A program made the position numbers and the translations under genes. From the NCBI GenBank assembly GCA_016791425.1, contig JAEUMQ010000017.1, positions 248,001 to 312,000 of the forward strand: a stretch of DNA of 64,000 nt, in the 5' to 3' direction. The stretch is from Hyphomonadaceae bacterium. GTDB lineage: Bacteria; Pseudomonadota; Alphaproteobacteria; Caulobacterales; Aquidulcibacteraceae. Below the pieces are notes generated by a model that was not told the DNA's origin, ran no database searches, and was given only the letters and a program-made list of their open reading frames with translations. Of this stretch, positions 1 through 7,508 are shown one piece after another (the stretch's first letter is position 1; the number at the start of each line of letters is the position of its first letter).

Positions 1-824
1 ACTTCGGCGCGCCGCCACGCCTTCGTGTGCGAGGTAAAGGGAGTGAGGGGCGGGTTGAGCCCGACGCGTTCCGCTATTGGATTGCCGCTGGGAAGCCAAT
101 CGCGCGCGCCTTTCACGAAGCAGGCGATGCGCCGATCATGCTCGGGCCCGATGCCGATATGATAGTCGGCGCCCAGCGGCTTCGCGACATGCTCCGCGAA
201 GTATTGGCCGAGCGTCAGTCCGGTGATGCGCTTGATGACGCCGTTCACCAAGTGGCCGATGCAGATGCCGTGATAGCCTGACGCAGTCCCTGGCGCCCAC
301 CACGGCGACTGCCGCGCCAGAAGATCGCAGGAATAGTCGAGGTCGTAGACGTCCTCCCAGGACACGTCCTCGGTCCATCCGGCGAGCCCGGATGTGTGGC
401 TGAGGATGTGCTTCACGAGAATGCCGGACTTTCCGTTCTGCGCGAACTCCGGCCAGTACTTTGCCACCGGCGCGTCGAAATCGAGCTCGCCTGAATCGGC
501 AAGGACGAGCGCGGCCATCCCGGTCATCGTCTTGGTGATCGAATGCGTCGTGATGATCGTGTCGCGATCCCAAGGACGCTCGAACGTGTCGTCGAAATAC
601 CCGCCCCAGATATCCACCGCCGGCTCTCCGTCGATGAAGACGGCCACCGATCCGCCGATATCGTCACCGCTGTCGAGATTGTACTGCAGCGCATCGCGTA
701 TCCGTTCGAAGCGTTTCGGGCAGACGCCCCTGATCTTGCCCGCCTCGATCTCCGGATAGCGCTCCGGCGCGGTGCTGATCGTCGGGTTCCATTCTGGGCT
801 CTTTCGCCTCTTCCTTCCCAGCAT
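1..824 (-). CDS. Serine hydrolase, class C beta-lactamase/esterase family (3' part cut by window edge)
   Basis: The reading frame is open from an ATG at 824 to the left edge, so about 274 N-terminal residues are visible and the C-terminus is missing. The catalytic S-x-x-K is seen as HSITK, about residue 80, followed by the HILSHTSGL stretch typical of this family. The second motif is the Tyr-x-x triad SGYHG, which resembles EstB-type esterases more than true AmpC enzymes (YSN). There is no signal peptide at the N-terminus, so it is probably cytoplasmic and acts as an esterase or amidohydrolase rather than a resistance enzyme; that is inference. A good Shine-Dalgarno sequence (GAGGAGG) precedes the ATG. 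The gene is divergent from a TetR regulator that probably controls it. Confidence 0.85.
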   Translation of the reverse strand, partial: MLGRKRRKSPEWNPTISTAPERYPEIEAGKIRGVCPKRFERIRDALQYNLDSGDDIGGSVAVFIDGEPAVDIWGGYFDDTFERPWDRDTIITTHSITKTMTGMAALVLADSGELDFDAPVAKYWPEFAQNGKSGILVKHILSHTSGLAGWTEDVSWEDVYDLDYSCDLLARQSPWWAPGTASGYHGICIGHLVNGVIKRITGLTLGQYFAEHVAKPLGADYHIGIGPEHDRRIACFVKGARDWLPSGNPIAERVGLNPPLTPFTSHTKAWRRAE

Positions 825-873
825 GATCGCCTCCTCGACAAAAGAAACAACAGCGTCCCTTTGACATCGATCA

Positions 874-928
874 AAAGAGCCGCCATTGTATCTTTTGTCA
901 ATCATAAAGAGCCGCGCGCGTATCTTTT
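874..928. promoter_or_regulatory. Two tandem operator-like repeats between serine hydrolase and tetR
   Basis: Two 23-base sequences at 874-896 and 906-928 match at 19 of 23 positions. All four differences are clustered in the centre. Each is itself an inverted repeat, with AAAGA at one end and TCTTT at the other. Start-to-start spacing is 32 bases, about three helical turns, so both would face the same side of the DNA. They lie in the 142-base gap between divergent genes, which suggests binding sites for the neighbouring TetR protein. Binding is inferred from position and symmetry. Confidence 0.6.
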
Positions 929-966
929 TACCCGCGTCGCTGCCCGAGATGCCGAAAGAGATTGAA

Positions 967-1617
967 ATGTCAGGGAAACCCGCGAAACCGCGCCCCAAGG
1001 GGCCGGGCCGCCTATCGGCGGATGAGGCGGCGCGCCTGCCTGACCGATTGCTCGACGCGGCCCAGTCGGTCTTCATCAGCGTCGGTTATGCGCGCGCCAC
1101 GATGGACGCGATCGCCGCCGCGGCCGGCGCCTCGCGCAAGACGCTCTATGCGCGTTATGCCAACAAGGCCGAAATTCTCGCCTCCGTCGTGAACCGCTTG
1201 CTCGACGCCGCGCTTGCGGACGCGGCGCCGAAAGGCGCGCCCGCGGTGGACGATCCACGCGCCGCGCTTCTGAAGCTGGCTCGCGAGCTGGCGAGCCTAT
1301 CCGAAGCTTCGCAAGTAGCTGGCCTCAACCGCCTCATCTTCGCAGAGGCATATCAAGCGCCGGATTTGGCGCGGCTCTTCCTCGATCTGCACACTCGTGC
1401 GGCTGAGAATGTTCAGCGGACGCTGGAGACGCTGCACGAGGAGGGCGCGTTGCCGCTCATGCCGTGCCCCAGGTTTGCCGCGCTGATCTTCGTGGAGATG
1501 GTCGCCTCGATGCCGCGCCTGCGCGCGTTGTTGGGCGCTCCCTTGTCGAAGAAGGAGACGAACAAACTCACCGCCGCGGCGGTCGATATCTTCTTGCGCG
1601 GCTGCGGCGCAAGGTAG
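967..1617 (+). CDS. TetR/AcrR family transcriptional regulator
   Basis: The protein has 216 residues. The N-terminal helix-turn-helix spans about residues 20-70 (AAQSVFISVGYARATMDAI followed by GASRKTLYARYANK), the standard TetR recognition helix pattern. The rest is an all-helical ligand/dimerisation domain with no recognised ligand signature. ATG 967 was chosen because the only longer in-frame option is a TTG inside the first operator-like repeat. It is divergent from a serine hydrolase with two tandem operator-like repeats between them, so it probably represses the hydrolase and itself. The end of the gene lies 3 bases from the end of the convergent ketoacyl synthase. Confidence 0.9.
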   Translation: MSGKPAKPRPKGPGRLSADEAARLPDRLLDAAQSVFISVGYARATMDAIAAAAGASRKTLYARYANKAEILASVVNRLLDAALADAAPKGAPAVDDPRAALLKLARELASLSEASQVAGLNRLIFAEAYQAPDLARLFLDLHTRAAENVQRTLETLHEEGALPLMPCPRFAALIFVEMVASMPRLRALLGAPLSKKETNKLTAAAVDIFLRGCGAR

Positions 1618-1620
1618 TTG

Positions 1621-2748
1621 CTAGGCGGCCTTGGCGAGGAAGAGCGTGCCCGCCGAATAGCCCGCGCCGAAGGCGCAGAGGAGGCCGCGGTCGCCGGTCT
1701 TCAGGTCTGCGCTATGCTTGTGGAAGCACACGATCGCGCCCGCGCTCGACGTGTTGCCGTACGTGTCGAGGATGGTCGGGCTTTCGTCTTCGGTGGCCTC
1801 CCGACCGAGCACGCGCTCGGCGATGAGCCGGTTCATGTTGGCGTTCGCCTGGTGCATCCAGATCCGCCGCATGAGGTTGGGCGCGAGATTGAGCTCGGCC
1901 ATGTGGCTGAGGATCATCTCCGAGACGAGCGGCACGACCTCCTTGAACACCTTCCGCCCCTCCTGCACGAAGAGCTTGTCGGGATTGTTCATGGTCGCTG
2001 GATCGGCGCGGTTGAGATAGCCGAAATTGTTGCGGATGTTGCTGGAATACTTGCTCTTCAGCTTCGCGCCGAGGATCGCCCATGCGCCCGGCGGCGCCAT
2101 GTCGGAGCTCTCCACCAGCACCGCGGCGCCGACATCGCCGAAGATGAAATGGCTGTCGCGCGAGCGCCAGTTCATGTGCCCGCTGGTGATCTCCGGCGCG
2201 ACCACGAGCGCCGAGCGCGATTGGCCCGCGCGGATATAGTTCGCGGCCGTCACCACGCCATAGACCGCCGAGGCGCATCCCACGATCATGTCGAACGCCG
2301 CGCCTTCGCAGCCGAGCGCCGCCTGGATTTCGATCGCCATCGCGGGATACGCCCGCTGCATGTTGGACGCCGCGCAGATAACCAGGTCCACGTCCGCCGG
2401 ATCGCGTCCGGCGCGCTGGAGCGCATCCTTCGCCGCCGCGACGCCCACTTCGGCCATCAGCGACAGCTGGTCGTCCGGTCGCTCCGGCAGGTTGGGGTGC
2501 ATGCGGTTGATGTCGAGCACGCCCGCCTTGTCCATCAGGAAGCGCGACTTGATGCCCGAGGCCTTCTCGATGAACTCGACGCTGGAGGGCTCAAGGGCCT
2601 TCAGCTGCCCGGCCGCGATCTTGGCCGCGTTCTCGCGGTTGAACTTCTCGACATAGGAATTGTAGGAGGCGACGAGCTCGGCGTTGGAGACCGCATGGGG
2701 GGGCGTGTAGAGCCCCGTGGCGGAAAGAACGATCGCCTGGGCGCTCAC
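1621..2748 (-). CDS. Beta-ketoacyl-ACP synthase III-like protein (FabH family)
   Basis: The protein has 375 residues, longer than E. coli FabH (317) and close to the Pseudomonas FabH2 type. The full Cys-His-Asn catalytic triad is present: Cys158 in IVGCAS, His299 in MHQAN and Asn332 in GNTSSAGA. Such enzymes condense an acyl-CoA with malonyl-ACP, either starting fatty acid synthesis or shunting medium-chain acyl groups into it; the exact substrate cannot be read here. The start is GTG at 2748, overlapping the TGA stop of the small lipoprotein gene upstream by 4 bases, so the two are translationally coupled. It is not next to plsX or other fab genes, which favours an accessory rather than housekeeping role. 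Confidence 0.88.
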   Translation of the reverse strand: MSAQAIVLSATGLYTPPHAVSNAELVASYNSYVEKFNRENAAKIAAGQLKALEPSSVEFIEKASGIKSRFLMDKAGVLDINRMHPNLPERPDDQLSLMAEVGVAAAKDALQRAGRDPADVDLVICAASNMQRAYPAMAIEIQAALGCEGAAFDMIVGCASAVYGVVTAANYIRAGQSRSALVVAPEITSGHMNWRSRDSHFIFGDVGAAVLVESSDMAPPGAWAILGAKLKSKYSSNIRNNFGYLNRADPATMNNPDKLFVQEGRKVFKEVVPLVSEMILSHMAELNLAPNLMRRIWMHQANANMNRLIAERVLGREATEDESPTILDTYGNTSSAGAIVCFHKHSADLKTGDRGLLCAFGAGYSAGTLFLAKAA

Positions 2749-2981
2749 TTCTTCTTACCCCGCTTCTCTTGGCGGGGCCGGTAGGAGGCCGCAGCGCGCA
2801 CCTGTTCCTCGACCCGGCGCATGCAATCGCCGTCATAGCGCGGCCGGTCCGGCGGGGAGTCCTTTTCCAGGCACACGGCCTTCTGCGCCGCCTCGATGCG
2901 CCGGTTTTCGTCGGTGGCGCAACTCATTGCTGCGGCTGCGCCGACCGCGACGGCCGCCACGAGGGCCAAGGTGCGAAGCAT
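2745..2981 (-). CDS. Small secreted protein or lipoprotein of unknown function
   Basis: The product has 78 residues. The first ~20 residues form a hydrophobic signal sequence ending in AAMSC, a plausible but non-canonical lipobox (Ala instead of Leu at -3). The remainder is charged and ends in a very basic tail (KRGKKK), with two further cysteines. The ATG at 2981 has a strong GGAGGAG Shine-Dalgarno sequence. The stop overlaps the GTG start of the ketoacyl synthase gene. I do not recognise a family. Confidence 0.7.
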   Translation of the reverse strand: MLRTLALVAAVAVGAAAAMSCATDENRRIEAAQKAVCLEKDSPPDRPRYDGDCMRRVEEQVRAAASYRPRQEKRGKKK

Positions 2982-3080
2982 GCAAACTCCTCCAACCGGC
3001 TCTTCGATAGAGCCGGGACGCCCGCCGGTCCAGCCCGCCCCGCGCCGCCGCAGCCTCGCCGGGCGGTCCGCGGCGCCCAT

Positions 3081-3278
3081 CTAGCGGGCGGTGCGCGGAC
3101 CAAAGAAAAGCCAAGCTAGAAAGCCGAGATAAGGCAGGAAAAGGACGACAACGATCCAGATCGCCTTTGACATCGGCGTGGCGCTGCTCTGGGCGACGTT
3201 GAAGACCGACCAGAGCGCCAGTACGAGCGCGATCAGGAAGCCGATCGTCACGAAGGGCGGCCAATCCTGTCCGAACAT
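3081..3278 (-). CDS. PLDc_N domain membrane peptide (cardiolipin synthase N-terminal-like)
   Basis: This is a 65-residue protein with two membrane segments, about residues 10-28 and 38-59. The pattern WIVVVLFLPYLGFLAW then FGPR matches the PLDc_N domain, the two-helix membrane anchor found at the start of cardiolipin synthases and also as free-standing peptides. No HKD phospholipase domain follows, so it is a stand-alone anchor of unknown role. ATG 3278 has a good Shine-Dalgarno (GGGAGAGG). It follows ygfZ on the same strand with a 13-base gap. Confidence 0.8.
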   Translation of the reverse strand: MFGQDWPPFVTIGFLIALVLALWSVFNVAQSSATPMSKAIWIVVVLFLPYLGFLAWLFFGPRTAR

Positions 3279-3291
3279 CCAGTCCTCTCCC

Positions 3292-4107
3292 TCAATCCCC
3301 TTCGCCTGCCCTTGGCAGGATGAGCCATTCCGGCGGGTCGAGCCGGGCGGGGGCGCCCCCGACGCTGAGCGCGCGCCCCTGTGCGGCGGCTTCCAGGGCC
3401 CGGTCAAGCCGCAAGAGGCCGATGCCGCGGCCGTCGGCGGCGGCGCGGATGTCGCCGACTTCCACCTCGCCCGCCAGCACGGGAGTTCCTTTGCCCGGGG
3501 CGTCCTCCACCGCCAGGCGGCAGAACTTCTTGCGCGTCGTGGCCCGTCGCTTCATGCGGCTCACGTTCTCCTGGCCGACGAAGCAGCCCTTGTCGAACGC
3601 GACCCCGTTCAGCTCCTCGAAGAGGGCTTCCAGCGCGAACACCTCGCCGGGCCCCGCGTCTGCGGATAGCTCCGGAACCCCCGCCGCCAGCCGATGCGCG
3701 AGGAGCCGCCCCGGATCAGCCGGGGCAGGGATGGGCGCCAGGCGCCGCCAGCCATAGCCCGGCCGGCGGGGGTCCGGCGCGGCGAGCGGCTGCGGCGATT
3801 GCGGCTCCAGATGGAATTGCGCGAAGAGCCGGTCGGAGACGTCCTCGATCGTCGCCTGGGCGCGAAGCTTGTACATGGCCAGGCGCGGCAAGAGCTCCGC
3901 GGACGGCGTCTCCACGAAGAGCGCGTCCTCGCCGCGCCAGACGAAGAGATCGGCGAACACCTTGCCTTGCGGCGTCAGGAGGCCGGCATAAAGGACCTGC
4001 GACTGCCGCAGACGATCAAGATCGTTTGTCAGCAGATTGTTGAGGAAGCTTGCCGCATCCGGTCCGGCGATGCGCAACACCCGATGCTCCAGCCCGATGG
4101 CGGCCAA
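3292..4107 (-). CDS. ygfZ: Folate-binding protein YgfZ (Fe-S cluster assembly/repair factor)
   Basis: The protein has 271 residues in the T-protein (GcvT) fold. The family signature KGCFVGQE is present about two thirds along, containing the conserved cysteine. YgfZ binds tetrahydrofolate and supports the activity of certain iron-sulfur enzymes. TTG at 4107 was chosen because it has AGGGAG six bases upstream and because homologues begin just before the 'RVLRIAGPDA' strand. An in-frame TTG at 4185 would add 26 residues and nearly meet the divergent glycosyltransferase start at 4201. Confidence 0.88.
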   Translation of the reverse strand: MAAIGLEHRVLRIAGPDAASFLNNLLTNDLDRLRQSQVLYAGLLTPQGKVFADLFVWRGEDALFVETPSAELLPRLAMYKLRAQATIEDVSDRLFAQFHLEPQSPQPLAAPDPRRPGYGWRRLAPIPAPADPGRLLAHRLAAGVPELSADAGPGEVFALEALFEELNGVAFDKGCFVGQENVSRMKRRATTRKKFCRLAVEDAPGKGTPVLAGEVEVGDIRAAADGRGIGLLRLDRALEAAAQGRALSVGGAPARLDPPEWLILPRAGEGD

Positions 4108-4200
4108 ACCGATCTCCCTGCCTCTTTTGACATGGGCGCTCCTCGCCCGGCTGGCAAACCGGTTTCCCTCCCGGGCGAAATCCAACTAGAGCCGGCGCCG

Positions 4201-5148
4201 ATGGGCGACATCCTGTTCATTTCCTCCACCAGGATCGGCGACGCGGTCTTGTCTTCCGGGGCGCTGGCCCATGCCCAGAAGCTCTTCCCGGAGGCGGGGG
4301 TCGTCGTCGCGTGCGGACGCCTGCCGGCGCCGCTCTTCCGCGCCACGCCCAACCTGAAATCGCTGCATGTGGTGGATCGCCGCTCCTCCGGCGGACACTG
4401 GCTGCCGCTGTGGAAAGCGCTGCGCGGTGAACGCTTCGACCTCGCCATCGACCTGCGCGGCTCGCTCATCACGTACGGGCTGCGCGCCAAGCGCCGCATC
4501 CGCCACGCCAAGAGCGCCCAGGTGCGCCACAAGGTGGAGGAGATCTCGGCCCTCATGGGCGCGCCGTGCCCGCCGAGGCTGCACATCGACGCCAAGGCCA
4601 AGGCCGACGCAGCGACCGCCGGCAAGGGGCCGCTCTTGGCGCTGGGACCGGGCGCGAACTTCATCGGCAAGCGCTGGCGCCCGGATCGATTCGCTGCGCT
4701 GGCGCGCCGCCTGACCGGACCTCTGGGCGCACTTTCCGGCGCGCGCATCGTCATCCTCGGCAGCGACGAGGACGCCGTTATCGCGCGAGAAATCGTGGAC
4801 TCCCTCGACGCCGACGGGCTCGAGACGATCGATCTCACCGGCAAGCTCGACCTTCTCGCCTGCGCCGCGCTGCTGGAGAACGCCACGCTCTTTGTCGGCA
4901 ACGACAGCGGCTTGATGCACATCGCCGCCGCGACCGGCGCAGCGACGCTCGGCCTCTTCGGCCCCTCCGATGAGCGGGTGTACGGACCATGGGGCGTGCG
5001 CACGAAGGCGCTGCGCGGCCGCGCCTATGAGGAGATCATGGCGGTGGGCCCCTTGCAGCTCATCGACCGCACCCTCATGGACGACGTGGGCGTCGATGCG
5101 GTGGAGCACGCCGCGGGCGAGCTGATGCGTGCAGGAGGCTTGGCGTGA
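4201..5148 (+). CDS. Glycosyltransferase family 9 (heptosyltransferase-like)
   Basis: The protein has 315 residues. It carries the GT9 hallmarks: an N-terminal Rossmann start (MGDILFISSTRIGDAVL), the central nucleotide-sugar site GPGANFIGKRW, and the C-terminal NDSGLMHIAAA-x-LGLFGPS motif. Family members transfer heptose or related sugars onto lipopolysaccharide inner core or other envelope glycans; the acceptor is unknown here. It is cytoplasmic, acting at the inner membrane. Its stop overlaps the GTG start of the dihydroorotase gene by 4 bases. It is divergent from ygfZ. Confidence 0.88.
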   Translation: MGDILFISSTRIGDAVLSSGALAHAQKLFPEAGVVVACGRLPAPLFRATPNLKSLHVVDRRSSGGHWLPLWKALRGERFDLAIDLRGSLITYGLRAKRRIRHAKSAQVRHKVEEISALMGAPCPPRLHIDAKAKADAATAGKGPLLALGPGANFIGKRWRPDRFAALARRLTGPLGALSGARIVILGSDEDAVIAREIVDSLDADGLETIDLTGKLDLLACAALLENATLFVGNDSGLMHIAAATGAATLGLFGPSDERVYGPWGVRTKALRGRAYEEIMAVGPLQLIDRTLMDDVGVDAVEHAAGELMRAGGLA

Positions 5149-6467
5149 CTTTCGATCTCATCATCAAGGGCGGAACGATCGTCAACCACGCCGGCGAAGG
5201 GCTCGCCGACATCGGCGTGCGAGGCGGGCGCATCGCTGCGATCGGCGATCTGGCGACCGCGTCCGCGGGCGAGACATTCGACGCCAAAGGGCTGCACGTG
5301 CTGCCTGGCGTGATCGACACGCAGGTGCACTTCCGCGAGCCCGGCCTCACCCACAAGGAAGACTTTGCGACCGGCTCCGCTGCAGCCGCCCTCGGGGGCG
5401 TCACCGCCGTGTTCGAAATGCCGAACACCAATCCCAGCACCACGAGCACAGAAGCGCTCGCCGACAAGCTCGCCCACGCCAAGGGTCGCTTCCACGTCGA
5501 TCACGCCTTCTATGTCGGCGCCGCCGCGGAGAATTTCGACCAGCTCGGCGATCTGGAGCGTCTGCCCGGATGCTGCGGAATCAAGACGTTCATGGGCTCC
5601 TCCACCGGCTCGCTCCTCGTCGGCGACGATGCCGGCCTCGACGCGGTCCTGCGCAACATCAAGCGCCGCGGCGCGTTCCACGCCGAGGACGAGACGCGCC
5701 TGAACGAGCGCAAGCCGCTGGCGCGCGCCGGCGACTGGACGAGCCATCCCGAAGTCCGCGACGCCGAAACCGCACTGCGCGCCGTCAAGCGGCTTGTCGC
5801 GGCCGCGCGCAAGCATAGGAAACGCGTCCACGTCCTGCACGTCTCTTCAGCTGTTGAGATGGAATTCCTCGCTACCGCGAAGGATGTCGCGACGGTTGAG
5901 ACCCTGCCGCAATTCCTCTCCTTCGAAGGCCCCGGCGTCTACGAGCAGCTGCACGGCTTCGCGCAGATGAATCCGCCCATCCGCTACGCCGCCGATCGCG
6001 CGGCGCTCTGGTCGCTCGGCATCGCGCAGGGCGTCGTAGACGTTCTGGGCACGGATCACGCCCCGCACACGCGCGAGGAAAAGGAAAAGGCCTATCCGCA
6101 ATCGCCGTCCGGCATGCCGGGTGTGCAGACGCTTGTTCCCGTGATGCTCACGCACGTCGCGGAAGGGAGGCTTTCGCTGGCGCGCTTCCTCGATCTCACC
6201 AGCGCCGGCCCCGCGCGGATCTTCAACATCGCCGGGAAAGGACGTATCGCTCTTGGCTACGACGCCGATCTCACCCTCGTCGATCTCGCCGCCCGTCGCA
6301 CCATCACCGCGGCCGACCAGGCGACCAAGGTCGGTTGGACCCCGTTCGACGGCTTCGCGGCGAAGGCCTGGCCGATGGCGACGATCCTGCGCGGCCGGAT
6401 CATCATGCGCGACGGCGCTCTCGCCCCGGCCATCGGCGAGCCGATCCGGTTCCTGGAAACGCTCTGA
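5145..6467 (+). CDS. pyrC: Dihydroorotase (class I type) with an altered first metal motif
   Basis: The protein has 440 residues in the amidohydrolase fold. Dihydroorotase interconverts carbamoyl-aspartate and dihydroorotate in pyrimidine synthesis. Seen motifs: DTQVHFREPG at the first metal site, MPNTNP, GIKTFMGSSTG containing the lysine that is normally carboxylated, HVLHVSS, and GTDHAPH with the catalytic Asp. The first metal motif reads D-x-Q-x-H instead of D-x-H-x-H, so one zinc ligand is a glutamine. From memory, an alphaproteobacterial subgroup shares this. GTG 5145 overlaps the preceding stop (GTGA). The 3' end overlaps the next ATG by one base, so three genes are coupled. Confidence 0.88.
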   Translation: MTFDLIIKGGTIVNHAGEGLADIGVRGGRIAAIGDLATASAGETFDAKGLHVLPGVIDTQVHFREPGLTHKEDFATGSAAAALGGVTAVFEMPNTNPSTTSTEALADKLAHAKGRFHVDHAFYVGAAAENFDQLGDLERLPGCCGIKTFMGSSTGSLLVGDDAGLDAVLRNIKRRGAFHAEDETRLNERKPLARAGDWTSHPEVRDAETALRAVKRLVAAARKHRKRVHVLHVSSAVEMEFLATAKDVATVETLPQFLSFEGPGVYEQLHGFAQMNPPIRYAADRAALWSLGIAQGVVDVLGTDHAPHTREEKEKAYPQSPSGMPGVQTLVPVMLTHVAEGRLSLARFLDLTSAGPARIFNIAGKGRIALGYDADLTLVDLAARRTITAADQATKVGWTPFDGFAAKAWPMATILRGRIIMRDGALAPAIGEPIRFLETL

Positions 6468-6718
6468 TGAACGGCAGGGATCGCTTCGTTGCGCTAATGG
6501 TCGCCAAGTTCGGCCGCGACCGCTGGAACGAGCATCTCAAGATCGTTGGTAACCTGCTCAACGCTGTTGCCGCTGCGTCTGTGATTGGCGCCTTGGTGGC
6601 GCCGCTGGTGAATCAAGCGTCTGCTACCCCTGATGTGAGCGGGGCTCTCCTGATTGCTGGCGCCAGCTTCCACTTTGCAGCGCACCTCACTGCGCGCTAT
6701 ATTGCGGGCAAGGACTAG
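6467..6718 (+). CDS. Small two-helix membrane protein (family repeated at 55951)
   Basis: The protein has 83 residues with a basic N-terminus and two membrane helices (about 26-48 and 56-79). I do not know the family. It shares GALxxPxxN after helix 1 and AAxxxxxYIAxxD at the C-terminus with the protein at 55951-56220, so the two are paralogues. Its ATG overlaps the stop of the dihydroorotase gene by one base, and a one-helix protein follows two bases later. That tandem arrangement is also repeated at 55951. It is placed in the inner membrane by prediction. Confidence 0.75.
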   Translation: MNGRDRFVALMVAKFGRDRWNEHLKIVGNLLNAVAAASVIGALVAPLVNQASATPDVSGALLIAGASFHFAAHLTARYIAGKD

Positions 6719-6720
6719 CG

Positions 6721-6894
6721 ATGGACTTTGGCCTCCACACCCTGACCGTGACGCTCGCGACGATGGCGTTCTGCTTCGTTATGCTCTTCTTCATCGTGCC
6801 GCTTTTCCCTGGCGACGGCCGCGAAGCAGAGCGTCTCGCCCAATGGGAACGTGAGCGCCAGGAACGCGAAGCAGCCTCCAAGGCCGCCGAATAA
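6721..6894 (+). CDS. Single-helix membrane micropeptide
   Basis: The product has 57 residues: a membrane helix at about residues 5-29, then a highly charged tail (ERERQEREAA) likely to be an amphipathic or coiled helix in the cytoplasm. No family is recognised. It starts 2 bases after the stop of the two-helix protein and ends directly against the convergent macro-domain gene (stop codons adjacent at 6894/6895). The position second in a small-membrane-protein pair matches the gene at 56213, although the sequences are not clearly related. Confidence 0.6.
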   Translation: MDFGLHTLTVTLATMAFCFVMLFFIVPLFPGDGREAERLAQWERERQEREAASKAAE

Positions 6895-7407
6895 CTAGGC
6901 CCGCGCCGCGCGATAGATATCCGCATCCTCTTCCGAGAAGCAGCAGAAGATCACGCGCAGCGGCTGCGCCAAATTGCTGAGCGCCGCTTCTGTGCTCGCC
7001 AGCGCGATCTCGCACCCGAGCTCCTTCGGCCATCCGAACGCCCCTGTGCCGAGCGCTGGAAACACGATCGAGCGGCAGCCGCTCGCGTCAGCCGCGGCGA
7101 TGCAGGCATGATAGCAGCGCCCGAGCCGCGCGATCTTCTCCGCTTCATCGCCGGCTGCGAAATAGATCGGCGCGACGGTGTGGATCACGTACCGCGCCGG
7201 AAGATCGAAGCCTGGCGTCACCAGCGCTTCGCCCTCAGCAAGCGGGCCCTTGGCGGCGAGCAGCGCGTCGAGCCTCGGCCCCGCCGCCCCGCGCAACGCC
7301 CCGTCCACGCCGCTGCCGCGCACGAGCGCGCTGTTGGCCGCGTTCACGACTGCGTCCGCCGCCAGCCGCTCGATGCGGCCGACCAGTATCTCCGAAGCAA
7401 ACGGCAT
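6895..7407 (-). CDS. Macro domain protein (O-acetyl-ADP-ribose deacetylase type)
   Basis: The protein has 170 residues and is essentially one macro domain. Seen are DAVVNAANSAL, the glycine-rich SGVDGALRGAAG, HTVAP, and FPALGTGAFGWP, the ADP-ribose-binding loops of the YmdB/TARG1-like group. These enzymes remove O-acetyl or ADP-ribosyl groups linked through esters. ATG 7407 gives the standard N-terminal strand; a longer in-frame start at 7464 exists. It is divergent from the pirin gene, and a NUDIX hydrolase of the ADP-ribose type lies 3 kb away. Confidence 0.88.
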   Translation of the reverse strand: MPFASEILVGRIERLAADAVVNAANSALVRGSGVDGALRGAAGPRLDALLAAKGPLAEGEALVTPGFDLPARYVIHTVAPIYFAAGDEAEKIARLGRCYHACIAAADASGCRSIVFPALGTGAFGWPKELGCEIALASTEAALSNLAQPLRVIFCCFSEEDADIYRAARA

Positions 7408-7508
7408 GATGGGCCATTCTAACCCGGTTCCGCCGCTTTGTCCCGACGGCGCCGTGCGCGGCATATTCTTCCGCTTTCCTTTTGCGCCTCGACGCGCTTC
7501 AACGGGTC

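Noticed and set aside
1618-2784. A 388-codon plus-strand frame opposite the FabH-like gene
   Set aside because: The minus-strand product has all three catalytic residues; the plus frame is an antisense shadow.
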